In this document: positions 1-6,016 of the stretch, one piece after another | Numbering within the stretch: position 1 is the stretch's first letter | Layout: every line of letters starts with the position of its first letter | NCBI GenBank assembly: GCA_009785775.1 | Contig: WQVR01000046.1 | Coordinates: 1 to 6,905, forward strand | Reading direction: 5' to 3' | From: Candidatus Proendomicrobium guianensium | GTDB lineage: Bacteria; Elusimicrobiota; Endomicrobiia; Endomicrobiales; Endomicrobiaceae | DNA: 6,905 nucleotides | Notes under the pieces: model-generated | What the model saw: the letters and a program-made list of their open reading frames with translations, nothing else | Databases searched by the model: none | What the model was told of the DNA's origin: nothing | Position numbers and translations under genes: made by a program

Positions 1-1
1 A

Positions 2-157
2 GAACAACTTGTTGTGTTGTCTAACTTAGAAAGTATTAATGCTTTGCTTATTGGGCAAAAACTATTACAAAAAGAAAGGCTTATCGTGCTTAACCAAACA
101 GCAATAACACAGTTAAAATCGTTACTAGGTAATAAGCAAATTTTAAAATTGAAATAA
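2..157 (+). CDS. C-terminal end of a KilA-N-like protein (partial, start outside window)
   Basis: An open frame runs from the window edge to the TAA at 155-157 and gives 51 residues, beginning EQLVVLSNLESINALL. The tail is leucine-rich and probably helical. The pattern 'LSNLESINALLIGQ...ERLIVLNQTAITQLKSLL' resembles, from memory, the C-terminal tail of KilA-N-domain proteins, which typically read like 'NLE-N--FI--G--Q-ERL--LN--AI-QM--L'. The KilA-N domain itself would lie upstream and is not visible. Such proteins are usual in phages and mobile islands and are predicted to bind DNA. The stop lies 13 nt before the start codon of the broken Mrr gene, so the two were probably cotranscribed. The coding call is fairly safe; the family name is tentative. 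Confidence 0.5.
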   Translation, partial: EQLVVLSNLESINALLIGQKLLQKERLIVLNQTAITQLKSLLGNKQILKLK

Positions 158-170
158 GGGAGAAGTGCAT

Positions 171-440
171 ATGGGTAGGGCAAGAGAGCATCTTTAGACG
201 AGTGTGCAAGAACTTCGCCAACTTAAAGGAAACCTTAATCCAAATGATGATGTAGGCGTTTTTATATCTAGCGGTGGGTTTGCATCTGAAGCTGAAAATG
301 AATTTAGAAATTCTCATCCGCACATAGAGTTGGTTGACATGAAAAAACTTATAGAATTATGGATAGAATTTCATTCCAAATTAAATGAAGAAGATAAAAT
401 TTTGTTACCGATAATACCGGTATACTTTCTTGCGAAATAA
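171..440 (+). pseudogene. Mrr-type restriction endonuclease remnant, C-terminal part only
   Basis: A good ribosome binding site (GGGAG, 158-162) precedes ATG 171, which reads MGRAREHL and then meets TAG at 195-197. The same frame continues to the TAA at 438-440. The continuing part (TSVQELRQLKGNLNPNDD..., then VGVFISSGGF, then HIELVDMKKLIELWIEF, ending LLPIIPVYFLAK) matches the C-terminal half of Mrr_cat (PF04471) enzymes. In that family 'QELRQLKG' follows shortly after the catalytic Gln/Glu-x-Lys strand, and the proteins often end in 'LLPL-PIYFLA'. The N-terminal winged-helix region and the catalytic Asp and QxK are absent; full-length Mrr is about 300 residues. I infer an internal deletion plus a stop, so no nuclease activity is expected. 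A 78-residue product could start at GTG 204, but I see no convincing ribosome binding site for it. The upstream neighbour looks phage-like, which suits a decayed mobile/defence locus. Confidence 0.75.
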
Positions 441-461
441 TATTAAAGAGGATAAAGCAAA

Positions 462-3400
462 ATGAAACCAAATTACTTTCTTAACGACAACGGAACATTT
501 GTAATTGAAAACTATAACTCCGCGCCCAGTTTTTCAAGTTTTTTTCCGGGTATAGCCGGCACTGACGGCATACCCATGTGGTCTTTTTATGTAAACCGCG
601 CTCAAGGCGTGGCAGGCTTTGGCGTTAAAAATAAAAATTATCCGATTATGGAATTTTACCCCGCAAATACCAGTTACTCGGTAGTTTCAAGTTTCGGGTT
701 TAGAACTTTCTTAAAAATTAAAAAAGGCGGCAAAACTACCAACTACGAAGCGTTTAAAGTTAATGCTCCTAAAAATGTTAAACAGACAATGTTTATAACC
801 TCAAGCGATATGGCAATAGAGGAAGTAAACGAAAGTCTTGGCATAAAAGTTACGGTAAATTATGCAACACTCCCGCACGAGCCGCTTTCAGCGCTTATAA
901 GAACGGTTACAGTTGAAAATATTTCGAAATCCGAAATGAAAATAGAAATTGCCGACGGTATGTCCAAAGTTATGCCCTATTATATGAACCAGTTTTCGCA
1001 AAAATATATGAGCACCACTATACAAGCTTGGGCTGTTGTAGATAATTTTGAAAAAACAGGCACTCCGTTTTACCGCCTTAAAGTTGAAGTTGAAGACAGG
1101 CCGGAAGTAGTAGAAATTACCAAAGGCAATTTTTATTTCGGTTATTTAAAAAGCGATAAATCGTTTAAGAAAACACAGGTTGTTATAGACCCTGACGTTT
1201 TGTTCGGGGCTGATTTAAGCTTTGAAGTTCCACAAAATTTTTACGCTGAAAAATTTGCTTACCCGAAAACCCAGTTTGCCGATAATAAATATCCTTGCGC
1301 TTTTTCGCTTGCGCAAGTAAACCTCAAAGCAGGCAAAAGCGTAACGCTTTACAGTTTAGCAGGTCACATCGAAAGCACCGAAGCATTAAATAAATACGTT
1401 AAGCGCGCGGGAAGCGAAAAATATTTTATTACAAAACTTGCCGAAAATGCCGACGTTGTAGACGATATTTTAGAAGACATTGCAACAAATTCCGCTGATA
1501 AACGTTTTGACGCTTACACAAAGCAAGCGTACTTAGATAATGTAATGCGCGGCGGCAAACCCGTAATATTTAAACACGCAGGCAAAAGTACGGGCTATTA
1601 TGTTTATTCCCGCAAACACGGAGATTTAGAAAGAGATTATAACGATTTCCAACTTTCGCCGGGGTATTATTCCCAAGGCAACGGCAATTTTCGCGATGTT
1701 AACCAAAACAGAAGAAAAGACATTTTCTTTAACCCCGAACTTTCAGACTCTGCCGTAAAAATATTTTATAACCTTATACAAATAGACGCTAATAACCCGC
1801 TGGTAGTTAAAGGCGCTTATTATGTTGTAGACGTAAAAGCAAAATACTACAAAGAAATCTCAGGCGATTTAGCAAATAAAGCCGACGTAAAAAAGCTTGA
1901 CCGGTTTTTCGCCAAAGGCTTCGAGCCGGGACAACTTGCCATGTTTTTAGAAGCCCAAAAAATTAAACTAAAAACTTCGGTAGACGCCTTTATAGGCAAA
2001 GCGGTAATACTTGGCGAAACCGTAAATGACGCAGAGCACGGCGAAGGCTTTTGGGTAGACCATTGGACATATAACTTAGACCTTTTAGAAAGCTACCTTG
2101 CCATATACCCCGAAAAAGAAGCAGACTTAGTTTTTAAAGATAAAACGTTTACATATTTTGACTGTAACCACTATGTAACAAGCCGTGACTATAAGCAAGT
2201 TATAATAGACGGTAAAATAAGGCGTTATACGTCTGTAATAAAATCGGACGAAAAAACCGCCCTTATAAAAAGCCGCAAAGTAAACCCTAATGTTTTAAGA
2301 ACAAACAACGGCAAAGGCGGGGTTTATAAAACATCGCTTGCCTCAAAGTTTGTAACCATGATAGCCGTAAAAGCCGCAACGCTAGACCCTTCGGGCATAG
2401 GCATAGAAATGGAATCTGACAAACCCGGTTGGTACGATTCCTTAAACGGCTTGCCCGGAATTTTCGGAAGCTCTGTTTGCGAAACTTTTGAACTAAAAAG
2501 ATTTGCCGAATATTTTAAAGGCGTTCTTGCCAAAAACAAGGGCGAAATTGTCAGCGTTCCGCAGGAAGTATATGATTTTGTAAAAGGCTTAAACGCTTTG
2601 CTAAAAACAAGCCCCGCGGCGTTCAATTATTGGGATAAATCGGCAAGCCTCAAAGAAGCTTACAGAAGTAAGGTTGTAATGGGCATTTCGGGTGCGGAAA
2701 AACAAATTTCAGCAACTGAACTTACAGAGTTTTTAACGTTTGTTATAAAAAAGCTTAACGCAGGCATTTCAAAAGCTGTAGACGTAAAAACAGGTTTATA
2801 TAACACTTACTATCAATACGAAGCGGTAAAATATAAACCTAACGGTAAAAAAAGCGCTAAGGGATTGCCTTGCGTTTCAGTTGAAAGTTTTAAGGGCACG
2901 CCGTTAACTCTGTTTTTAGAAGGCGAAGTTCACTACCTAAAAACCGAAAAAGACAAATCTAAAGTTGAAAAACATTTGGCATTAATGAAAAAAAGCCCGC
3001 TTTATGATACTGTTCTTAAAATGTATAAGGTAAACACAAACCTTGCAAAAGAATCGGTAGAAGTAGGCCGCAGTAGAATATTTGCGCGCGGTTGGCTTGA
3101 AAACGAAAGTATATGGATGCATATGGAATATAAGTACTTGCTTGAACTTTTAAGAGCAGGTCTGTACGATGAATTCTTTAAAGAATTTAAAGCTTGTGCG
3201 CCGTGCTATCAGAACCCCGCAGTTTACGGGCGCAATATTTTAGAAAATTCTTCATTTATTTCTTCTTCGGCTTTTCCTGATAAGCGCAACCATGGAAGGG
3301 GTTTTGTGGCAAGGCTTTCAGGGTCTACCGCCGAATTTATAGAAATGTGGGCGTTTATGACAATGGGACAAAAGCCGTTTGCATTAAATAACGGAAAACT

Positions 3401-3662
3401 TTGTTTTGAGTTAAAGCCTGCCATACAAGGAAGTTTGTTTGATAAGAATGGAGAGTTTTCGTTTAAAATGTTTTCGCATACAAACGTTAAATATATTAAC
3501 CCAAACCGCAAAAGCACTTATGCTGCCGGCATGAAAGTAAAGAAAATTGAAGTTGTATGGGAAAATAAGCAAAAACAGGTTTTTGAGGGCGGCATAATTT
3601 CGGGCGCAGACGCCCTAAAAATCAGAAATAAACAAGCTCTAAGCTTGGCAGTGCATTATTAA
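462..3662 (+). CDS. Clan GH-Q-like glycoside phosphorylase (cellobiose/oligoglucan phosphorylase family)
   Basis: This gene encodes 1066 residues, starting at ATG 462 behind AGAGGAT at 447-453. There is no signal peptide, so the protein is cytoplasmic. The predicted reaction is phosphorolysis of a beta-glucoside or oligoglucan to sugar 1-phosphate. The N-terminal third (roughly residues 1-310) is Phe/Tyr/Val-rich and looks like the beta-supersandwich of this clan; the rest fits an (alpha/alpha)6 barrel. Visible motifs are HGDLERDYNDF just before GNFRDVNQNRR, where D412 is my candidate general acid; EGFWVDHW at 528-535; DKPGWYDSLNGLPG at 653-666; ENESIWMH at 880-887, where H887 matches the phosphate-binding His of GH94 'EN-GIF-H'; and LSGSTAEF at 952-959, matching the GH94 phosphate loop. 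The length exceeds typical GH94 cellobiose phosphorylases (about 800) and is closer to long relatives such as GH161 or 1,2-beta-oligoglucan phosphorylases. The substrate cannot be told. It starts 21 nt after the Mrr remnant, and no transporter or regulator adjoins it. Confidence 0.85.
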   Translation: MKPNYFLNDNGTFVIENYNSAPSFSSFFPGIAGTDGIPMWSFYVNRAQGVAGFGVKNKNYPIMEFYPANTSYSVVSSFGFRTFLKIKKGGKTTNYEAFKVNAPKNVKQTMFITSSDMAIEEVNESLGIKVTVNYATLPHEPLSALIRTVTVENISKSEMKIEIADGMSKVMPYYMNQFSQKYMSTTIQAWAVVDNFEKTGTPFYRLKVEVEDRPEVVEITKGNFYFGYLKSDKSFKKTQVVIDPDVLFGADLSFEVPQNFYAEKFAYPKTQFADNKYPCAFSLAQVNLKAGKSVTLYSLAGHIESTEALNKYVKRAGSEKYFITKLAENADVVDDILEDIATNSADKRFDAYTKQAYLDNVMRGGKPVIFKHAGKSTGYYVYSRKHGDLERDYNDFQLSPGYYSQGNGNFRDVNQNRRKDIFFNPELSDSAVKIFYNLIQIDANNPLVVKGAYYVVDVKAKYYKEISGDLANKADVKKLDRFFAKGFEPGQLAMFLEAQKIKLKTSVDAFIGKAVILGETVNDAEHGEGFWVDHWTYNLDLLESYLAIYPEKEADLVFKDKTFTYFDCNHYVTSRDYKQVIIDGKIRRYTSVIKSDEKTALIKSRKVNPNVLRTNNGKGGVYKTSLASKFVTMIAVKAATLDPSGIGIEMESDKPGWYDSLNGLPGIFGSSVCETFELKRFAEYFKGVLAKNKGEIVSVPQEVYDFVKGLNALLKTSPAAFNYWDKSASLKEAYRSKVVMGISGAEKQISATELTEFLTFVIKKLNAGISKAVDVKTGLYNTYYQYEAVKYKPNGKKSAKGLPCVSVESFKGTPLTLFLEGEVHYLKTEKDKSKVEKHLALMKKSPLYDTVLKMYKVNTNLAKESVEVGRSRIFARGWLENESIWMHMEYKYLLELLRAGLYDEFFKEFKACAPCYQNPAVYGRNILENSSFISSSAFPDKRNHGRGFVARLSGSTAEFIEMWAFMTMGQKPFALNNGKLCFELKPAIQGSLFDKNGEFSFKMFSHTNVKYINPNRKSTYAAGMKVKKIEVVWENKQKQVFEGGIISGADALKIRNKQALSLAVHY

Positions 3663-3679
3663 TAAAAAAAAAGTATAAT
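3652..3679 (+). promoter_or_regulatory. Possible sigma-70 promoter upstream of purA
   Basis: A perfect TATAAT at 3674-3679 lies in the A-rich gap after the phosphorylase stop. The only hexamer at acceptable spacing is a weak TGCATT at 3652-3657 (16-nt spacer). TTGGCA at 3645-3650 is a better -35 match, but its 23-nt spacer is too long. Transcription would start near 3686 and leave a leader of about 54 nt before purA. I see no purine riboswitch in it. The -10 element is the only strong part, and in AT-rich DNA it could occur by chance. Confidence 0.35.
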
Positions 3680-3739
3680 AACTTGTTTGTCAAAAATTTA
3701 ACGGTTCTTTAAGGGCTGTTTTTAGGAAGGCGTGATAAT

Positions 3740-5029
3740 ATGTCTACATTAATTGTGCTGGGCACCCAATGGGGTGATGAAGGTAAAGGAAAAGTTGTGC
3801 ATTATCTGGCTAAACAGTCAGATTATATAGTCCGCTATCAAGGCGGCAATAATGCAGGGCATACCCTTATATACGAAAACAAACCTTTTGTTTTGCATTT
3901 AATACCTTCAGGTATTCTTTTTCCTAAAAAAGTTTGTTTGATAACAAACGGCGTTGTGGTAGACCCTAAAGCGCTTTATGAAGAAGTGCAGATGTTAAAG
4001 AAGAAAAAAATTCCTGTAGACGGCCGCTTTTTTGTAAGTGAGCAAGCTCATGTTATTTTACCTTATCACAAATATATAGACGGCATACTTGAAGAAAGCA
4101 ATATAAAAATAGGCACAACAAAACGCGGTATAGGACCCACTTATGCCGACAAAGTAGAACGCATAGGCATAAGGGTAATAGATTACCTTGAAAAAGACGT
4201 TTTTATGGATTTACTGGACAAAAATCTAAAAGCAAAAGAGCCCCTTCTTCTTAAAGGCAAAGTGTCGGTAAAAAAAGTTAAAGAAGAAGTTTTAAAAGAC
4301 TATGCTAAACTTTCAAAATTTTTAAAAACTTATGTTGCCGATACAGGCTTAATGCTTGAGAGCGCTTTAAAAAAGAAAAAGAAAATACTTTTTGAAAGCG
4401 CGCAAGGGACACTCCTTGATTTAGACTTTGGCACCTATCCCTATGTTACAAGTTCTAACCCCACTGCGGGCGGGGCGTGTACAGGCGCGGGCGTGGGCCC
4501 TAGCGAAATTAAACGCGTACTTGGCGTGGTAAAAGCTTACACTACGCGTGTGGGCGAAGGACCTTTTACCACCGAGCTTTTTGACGAAACAGGCGAATTT
4601 TTGCGCCGCGTAGGTCAAGAGTTTGGCGCAACTACTGGCAGACCCCGCCGTTGCGGCTGGTTTGACAGCGTGCTTGTGCGCCACAGTGTAAGGGTTTCAG
4701 GCATTAAGCATTTAATACTTACAAAGCTTGACTGCCTTGAAGGTATGGAAAAAATTAAAATATGCACTGCATACAAATATAAAGGCAAAATTATAAAAGA
4801 ATTTCCCGCTTCACGCACTATTCAGGCAAATTGCACGCCTATTTACGAAGAAATGCCTGGCTTTAACGGGAAAGTTAAAGGCATTACGCAATTTTCAAAA
4901 CTGCCTGTTAATGCCCAAAAATATGTTAAGCGTTTAGAGCAGTTATCCGGCGCTAAAATTGATTTAATTTCACTTGGCAGAAAAAGAGAAGAAACAATAG
5001 AAGTAGTTAAGAATACCAAGTGGTTCTAG
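3740..5029 (+). CDS. purA: Adenylosuccinate synthetase
   Basis: The cytoplasmic enzyme of the AMP branch of purine synthesis: IMP + aspartate + GTP gives adenylosuccinate + GDP + phosphate. It has 429 residues, against about 430 in the family. ATG 3740 follows AGGAAGG at 3724-3730. The signature GTQWGDEGKGK starts at G8 and carries catalytic D13; GGNNAGHT carries catalytic H41. The IMP site is seen as GTTKRGIGP (T127) with R141, and as ESAQGT with Q222. The aspartate/GTP loop is GATTGRPRRCGW (T298, T299, R301, R303), and TKLD (D331) reads the guanine base. Small departures from the E. coli pattern are H21 where IVD usually gives Asp, S220 in ESAQG where EGAQG is usual, and F230 in DFGTYPYVTSSN where DHG is common. 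None touches the main catalytic pair, so the enzyme should be active. It stands 77 nt from the gene before it and ends in a probable terminator, so it is likely monocistronic. Confidence 0.98.
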   Translation: MSTLIVLGTQWGDEGKGKVVHYLAKQSDYIVRYQGGNNAGHTLIYENKPFVLHLIPSGILFPKKVCLITNGVVVDPKALYEEVQMLKKKKIPVDGRFFVSEQAHVILPYHKYIDGILEESNIKIGTTKRGIGPTYADKVERIGIRVIDYLEKDVFMDLLDKNLKAKEPLLLKGKVSVKKVKEEVLKDYAKLSKFLKTYVADTGLMLESALKKKKKILFESAQGTLLDLDFGTYPYVTSSNPTAGGACTGAGVGPSEIKRVLGVVKAYTTRVGEGPFTTELFDETGEFLRRVGQEFGATTGRPRRCGWFDSVLVRHSVRVSGIKHLILTKLDCLEGMEKIKICTAYKYKGKIIKEFPASRTIQANCTPIYEEMPGFNGKVKGITQFSKLPVNAQKYVKRLEQLSGAKIDLISLGRKREETIEVVKNTKWF

Positions 5030-5030
5030 T

Positions 5031-5057
5031 AAAGGGGGCGATACCTGCCCTTTTTCT
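5031..5057 (+). terminator. Probable Rho-independent terminator of purA
   Basis: Two nt after the purA stop, 5031-5039 (AAAGGGGGC) can pair with 5047-5055 (GCCCTTTTT). The core is four G-C pairs, followed by two G-U and three A-U pairs, with a 7-nt loop. The T-run 5051-5055 is partly in the stem and is followed by CT. Position and shape suit an intrinsic terminator; the G-U pairs and short free T-run make it moderate in strength. The reverse strand lacks a T-run of the same quality, so it is called for the + strand only. Confidence 0.55.
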
Positions 5058-5103
5058 AACTTAATAAAAGTTGTTGTTAATGCGCTATTCAGGCGGTTTA
5101 TGA

Positions 5104-5134
5104 GCGAAAAATTTTTAAGTTTATCGTTTTTCGC
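5104..5134. repeat. Inverted repeat GCGAAAAA / TTTTTCGC
   Basis: GCGAAAAA at 5104-5111 and TTTTTCGC at 5127-5134 are perfect 8-bp arms around a 15-nt spacer. As RNA this is a stem-loop weak at its inner A-U end. The following bases (ATGTTTG) give no T-run, so it is not a clear terminator. It is the first element of the palindromic cluster. Confidence 0.6.
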
Positions 5135-5144
5135 ATGTTTGAAG

Positions 5145-5174
5145 CGGGCAACAAAATAATCCGTTATTAGCCCG
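5145..5174. repeat. Two-part hairpin CGGGC / GCCCG
   Basis: Outer arms CGGGC (5145-5149) and GCCCG (5170-5174) enclose inner arms AATAA (5155-5159) and TTATT (5164-5168) with a TCCG tetraloop. An asymmetric internal loop (5 nt against 1 nt) separates the two helices. G5144 and T5175 can add a G-U pair. The nested geometry makes a real RNA fold more likely than chance, though the inner helix is A-U only. Confidence 0.5.
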
Positions 5175-5187
5175 TAAGTTCTAAAAA

Positions 5188-5206
5188 CGCTTAAAAATTT
5201 TAAGCG
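5188..5206. repeat. 19-nt palindrome CGCTTAAAA-A-TTTTAAGCG
   Basis: Perfect 9-bp arms (5188-5196 and 5198-5206) meet at one central base. As DNA this is an operator-like dyad; as RNA it can form a 6-bp stem CGCTTA/TAAGCG with a 7-nt loop. Its right arm can pair instead with CGCTT at 5220-5224, so two exclusive folds are possible. Confidence 0.6.
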
Positions 5207-5215
5207 AATGCCTGC

Positions 5216-5225
5216 CAAGCGCTTG
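5216..5225. repeat. Palindrome CAAGCGCTTG next to a T-run
   Basis: A perfect 10-nt palindrome, followed after one A by seven T (5227-5233). Alone it is too tight for a stable RNA hairpin. Its CGCTTG half can instead pair with TAAGCG at 5201-5206, including one U-G pair and a 13-nt loop, giving a terminator-shaped hairpin just before the T-run. Confidence 0.5.
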
Positions 5226-5226
5226 A

Positions 5227-5259
5227 TTTTTTTCTTTACTTTTTAAATAAAGAAAAAAA
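5227..5259. repeat. 12-bp A/T inverted repeat
   Basis: TTTTTTTCTTTA (5227-5238) and TAAAGAAAAAAA (5248-5259) are perfect 12-bp arms with a 9-nt spacer. This is the longest exact dyad in the region. It could take up the T-run that would otherwise serve a terminator at 5201-5233. Being almost all A/T, part of the match may reflect composition, but the C/G position is also matched. Confidence 0.6.
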
Positions 5260-5268
5260 GAAAGCCGC

Positions 5269-5314
5269 GGGGAAAACCCCTTAAAGGGTTGGGGGGTCGC
5301 AACAGCCCCTTTAA
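5269..5314. repeat. Nested G/C-run hairpins upstream of thyX
   Basis: GGGG-AAAA-CCCC (5269-5280) is a compact stem with a four-A loop. Directly after it, TTAAAGGG (5281-5288) and CCCTTTAA (5307-5314) are perfect 8-bp arms around an 18-nt spacer holding six G. CCCTT-A-AAGGG (5278-5288) is a third, overlapping dyad, so alternative folds compete. The right arm ends 24 nt before the thyX start. Confidence 0.55.
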
Positions 5315-5338
5315 AAAAACCTAAAAGCGAGCACAAAA

Positions 5339-6016
5339 ATGAAAGTAAAACTTTTAAAATATACGCAAGACCCCGAAAAAACCTGTGCGGTAGCGGCACG
5401 CTTGTGCTACTCTGCTGTAGGCGTTGAAGAGTTAAACGAGTCTATGACCGAAGCGCAAGTGGCAGACTTGCTTAATCGCGTTATTAAGTCAGGGCATCAT
5501 TCAGTGCTTGAGCATGTGTCTTTTTCTTTCGCGGTTGAAGGCGTTTCCCGCGCGTTGCTTGCCCAACTTACCCGCCACAGGTTAGCTTCTTTTTCGGTAC
5601 AAAGCCAGCGTTACGTAAAGTTTAAAAACGGTGTTGAAAATATAATACCGCCTACTATAGAAAAGAATGCCGCAATGCTTGAAAAGTTTAAAAACTTACT
5701 GCTTGAAACCGAAAAACTGTACTTAGAACTTACCGAAAACGGCATTCCTCAGGAAGACGCGCGTTACATTTTACCGCAAGCCTCATCTACAAAAATTTTC
5801 ATGACAATGAACGCCCGCGAACTTCGCCACTTTTTTGCGATTCGCGCTTGCCGCCGCGCCCAGTGGGAAATAAACAATATGGCAATTGAAATGCTGTCTC
5901 TTGCGCGCAAAGCCGCGCCATTGCTTTTTAAAACTGCAGGACCTTCATGCGTTTTGGGCAGTTGTTTTGAAACCTCGCCCTGCAGTCAGCCGCACAATAA
6001 CACCTCCGGCTCTTAA
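5339..6016 (+). CDS. thyX: Flavin-dependent thymidylate synthase ThyX
   Basis: This cytoplasmic enzyme makes dTMP from dUMP with methylene-tetrahydrofolate, FAD and NADPH, and releases tetrahydrofolate rather than dihydrofolate. It has 225 residues. The ThyX motif RHRx7S is present as R79-H80-R81 with S89, continuing QRY. H53 in SGHHSVLEH matches the conserved His of the family. LRHFFAIRACRRAQWEI (162-178) carries the conserved dUMP/FAD-site arginines. The tail GPSCVLGSC (201-209) is typical. ATG 5339 gives the normal ThyX N-terminus (MKVKLLKYTQDPEK), though only a weak ribosome site (AGCGAG, 5326-5331) lies before it. The leader is the palindrome-rich stretch, so control by RNA folding or by an inserted element is possible. 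The stop abuts the next gene's ATG, which suggests cotranscription; a functional link to that gene is not implied. Confidence 0.97.
   Translation: MKVKLLKYTQDPEKTCAVAARLCYSAVGVEELNESMTEAQVADLLNRVIKSGHHSVLEHVSFSFAVEGVSRALLAQLTRHRLASFSVQSQRYVKFKNGVENIIPPTIEKNAAMLEKFKNLLLETEKLYLELTENGIPQEDARYILPQASSTKIFMTMNARELRHFFAIRACRRAQWEINNMAIEMLSLARKAAPLLFKTAGPSCVLGSCFETSPCSQPHNNTSGS

Larger units (their letters stand above)
5030..5338. other. Gene-free, palindrome-rich region between purA and thyX
   Basis: These 309 nt contain no ORF that I believe. After the purA terminator they hold at least six inverted repeats in about 210 nt (5104-5314), listed separately. Composition swings from long A/T runs (5226-5259) to G/C runs (5264-5309, including six G at 5291-5296), unlike the genes on both sides. 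I see no strong sigma-70 promoter for thyX. Two readings fit: a structured thyX leader, or an interspersed non-coding element (REP/MITE-like) inserted here. Copy number in the parent genome would separate them. Confidence 0.6.

Noticed and set aside
334..360. TTGACA at 334-339 as a -35 for the phosphorylase gene
   Set aside because: No good -10 hexamer follows at 16-18 nt; the match falls inside Mrr coding sequence and is probably chance.
414..423. Palindrome ATACCGGTAT, with an overlapping TATACT -10-like hexamer at 421-426, before the phosphorylase gene
   Set aside because: No -35 lies at proper spacing, and the palindrome overlaps the conserved Mrr C-terminus (IIPVYF), so it is better explained as old coding sequence.
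3602..3615. Hairpin GGGCG-CAGA-CGCCC near the 3' end of the phosphorylase gene
   Set aside because: It lies inside the coding region and is followed by A-rich sequence, not a T-run, so it is not a terminator.
5269..5296. Possible G-quadruplex from the G-runs
   Set aside because: Only three separated G-runs exist, the first loop is long and contains C-runs, and hairpins using the same G bases are simpler.
5181..5399. Minus-strand 72-codon open frame across the palindromic region
   Set aside because: It overlaps the thyX start, has a low-complexity composition set by the repeats, and shows no recognisable domain.
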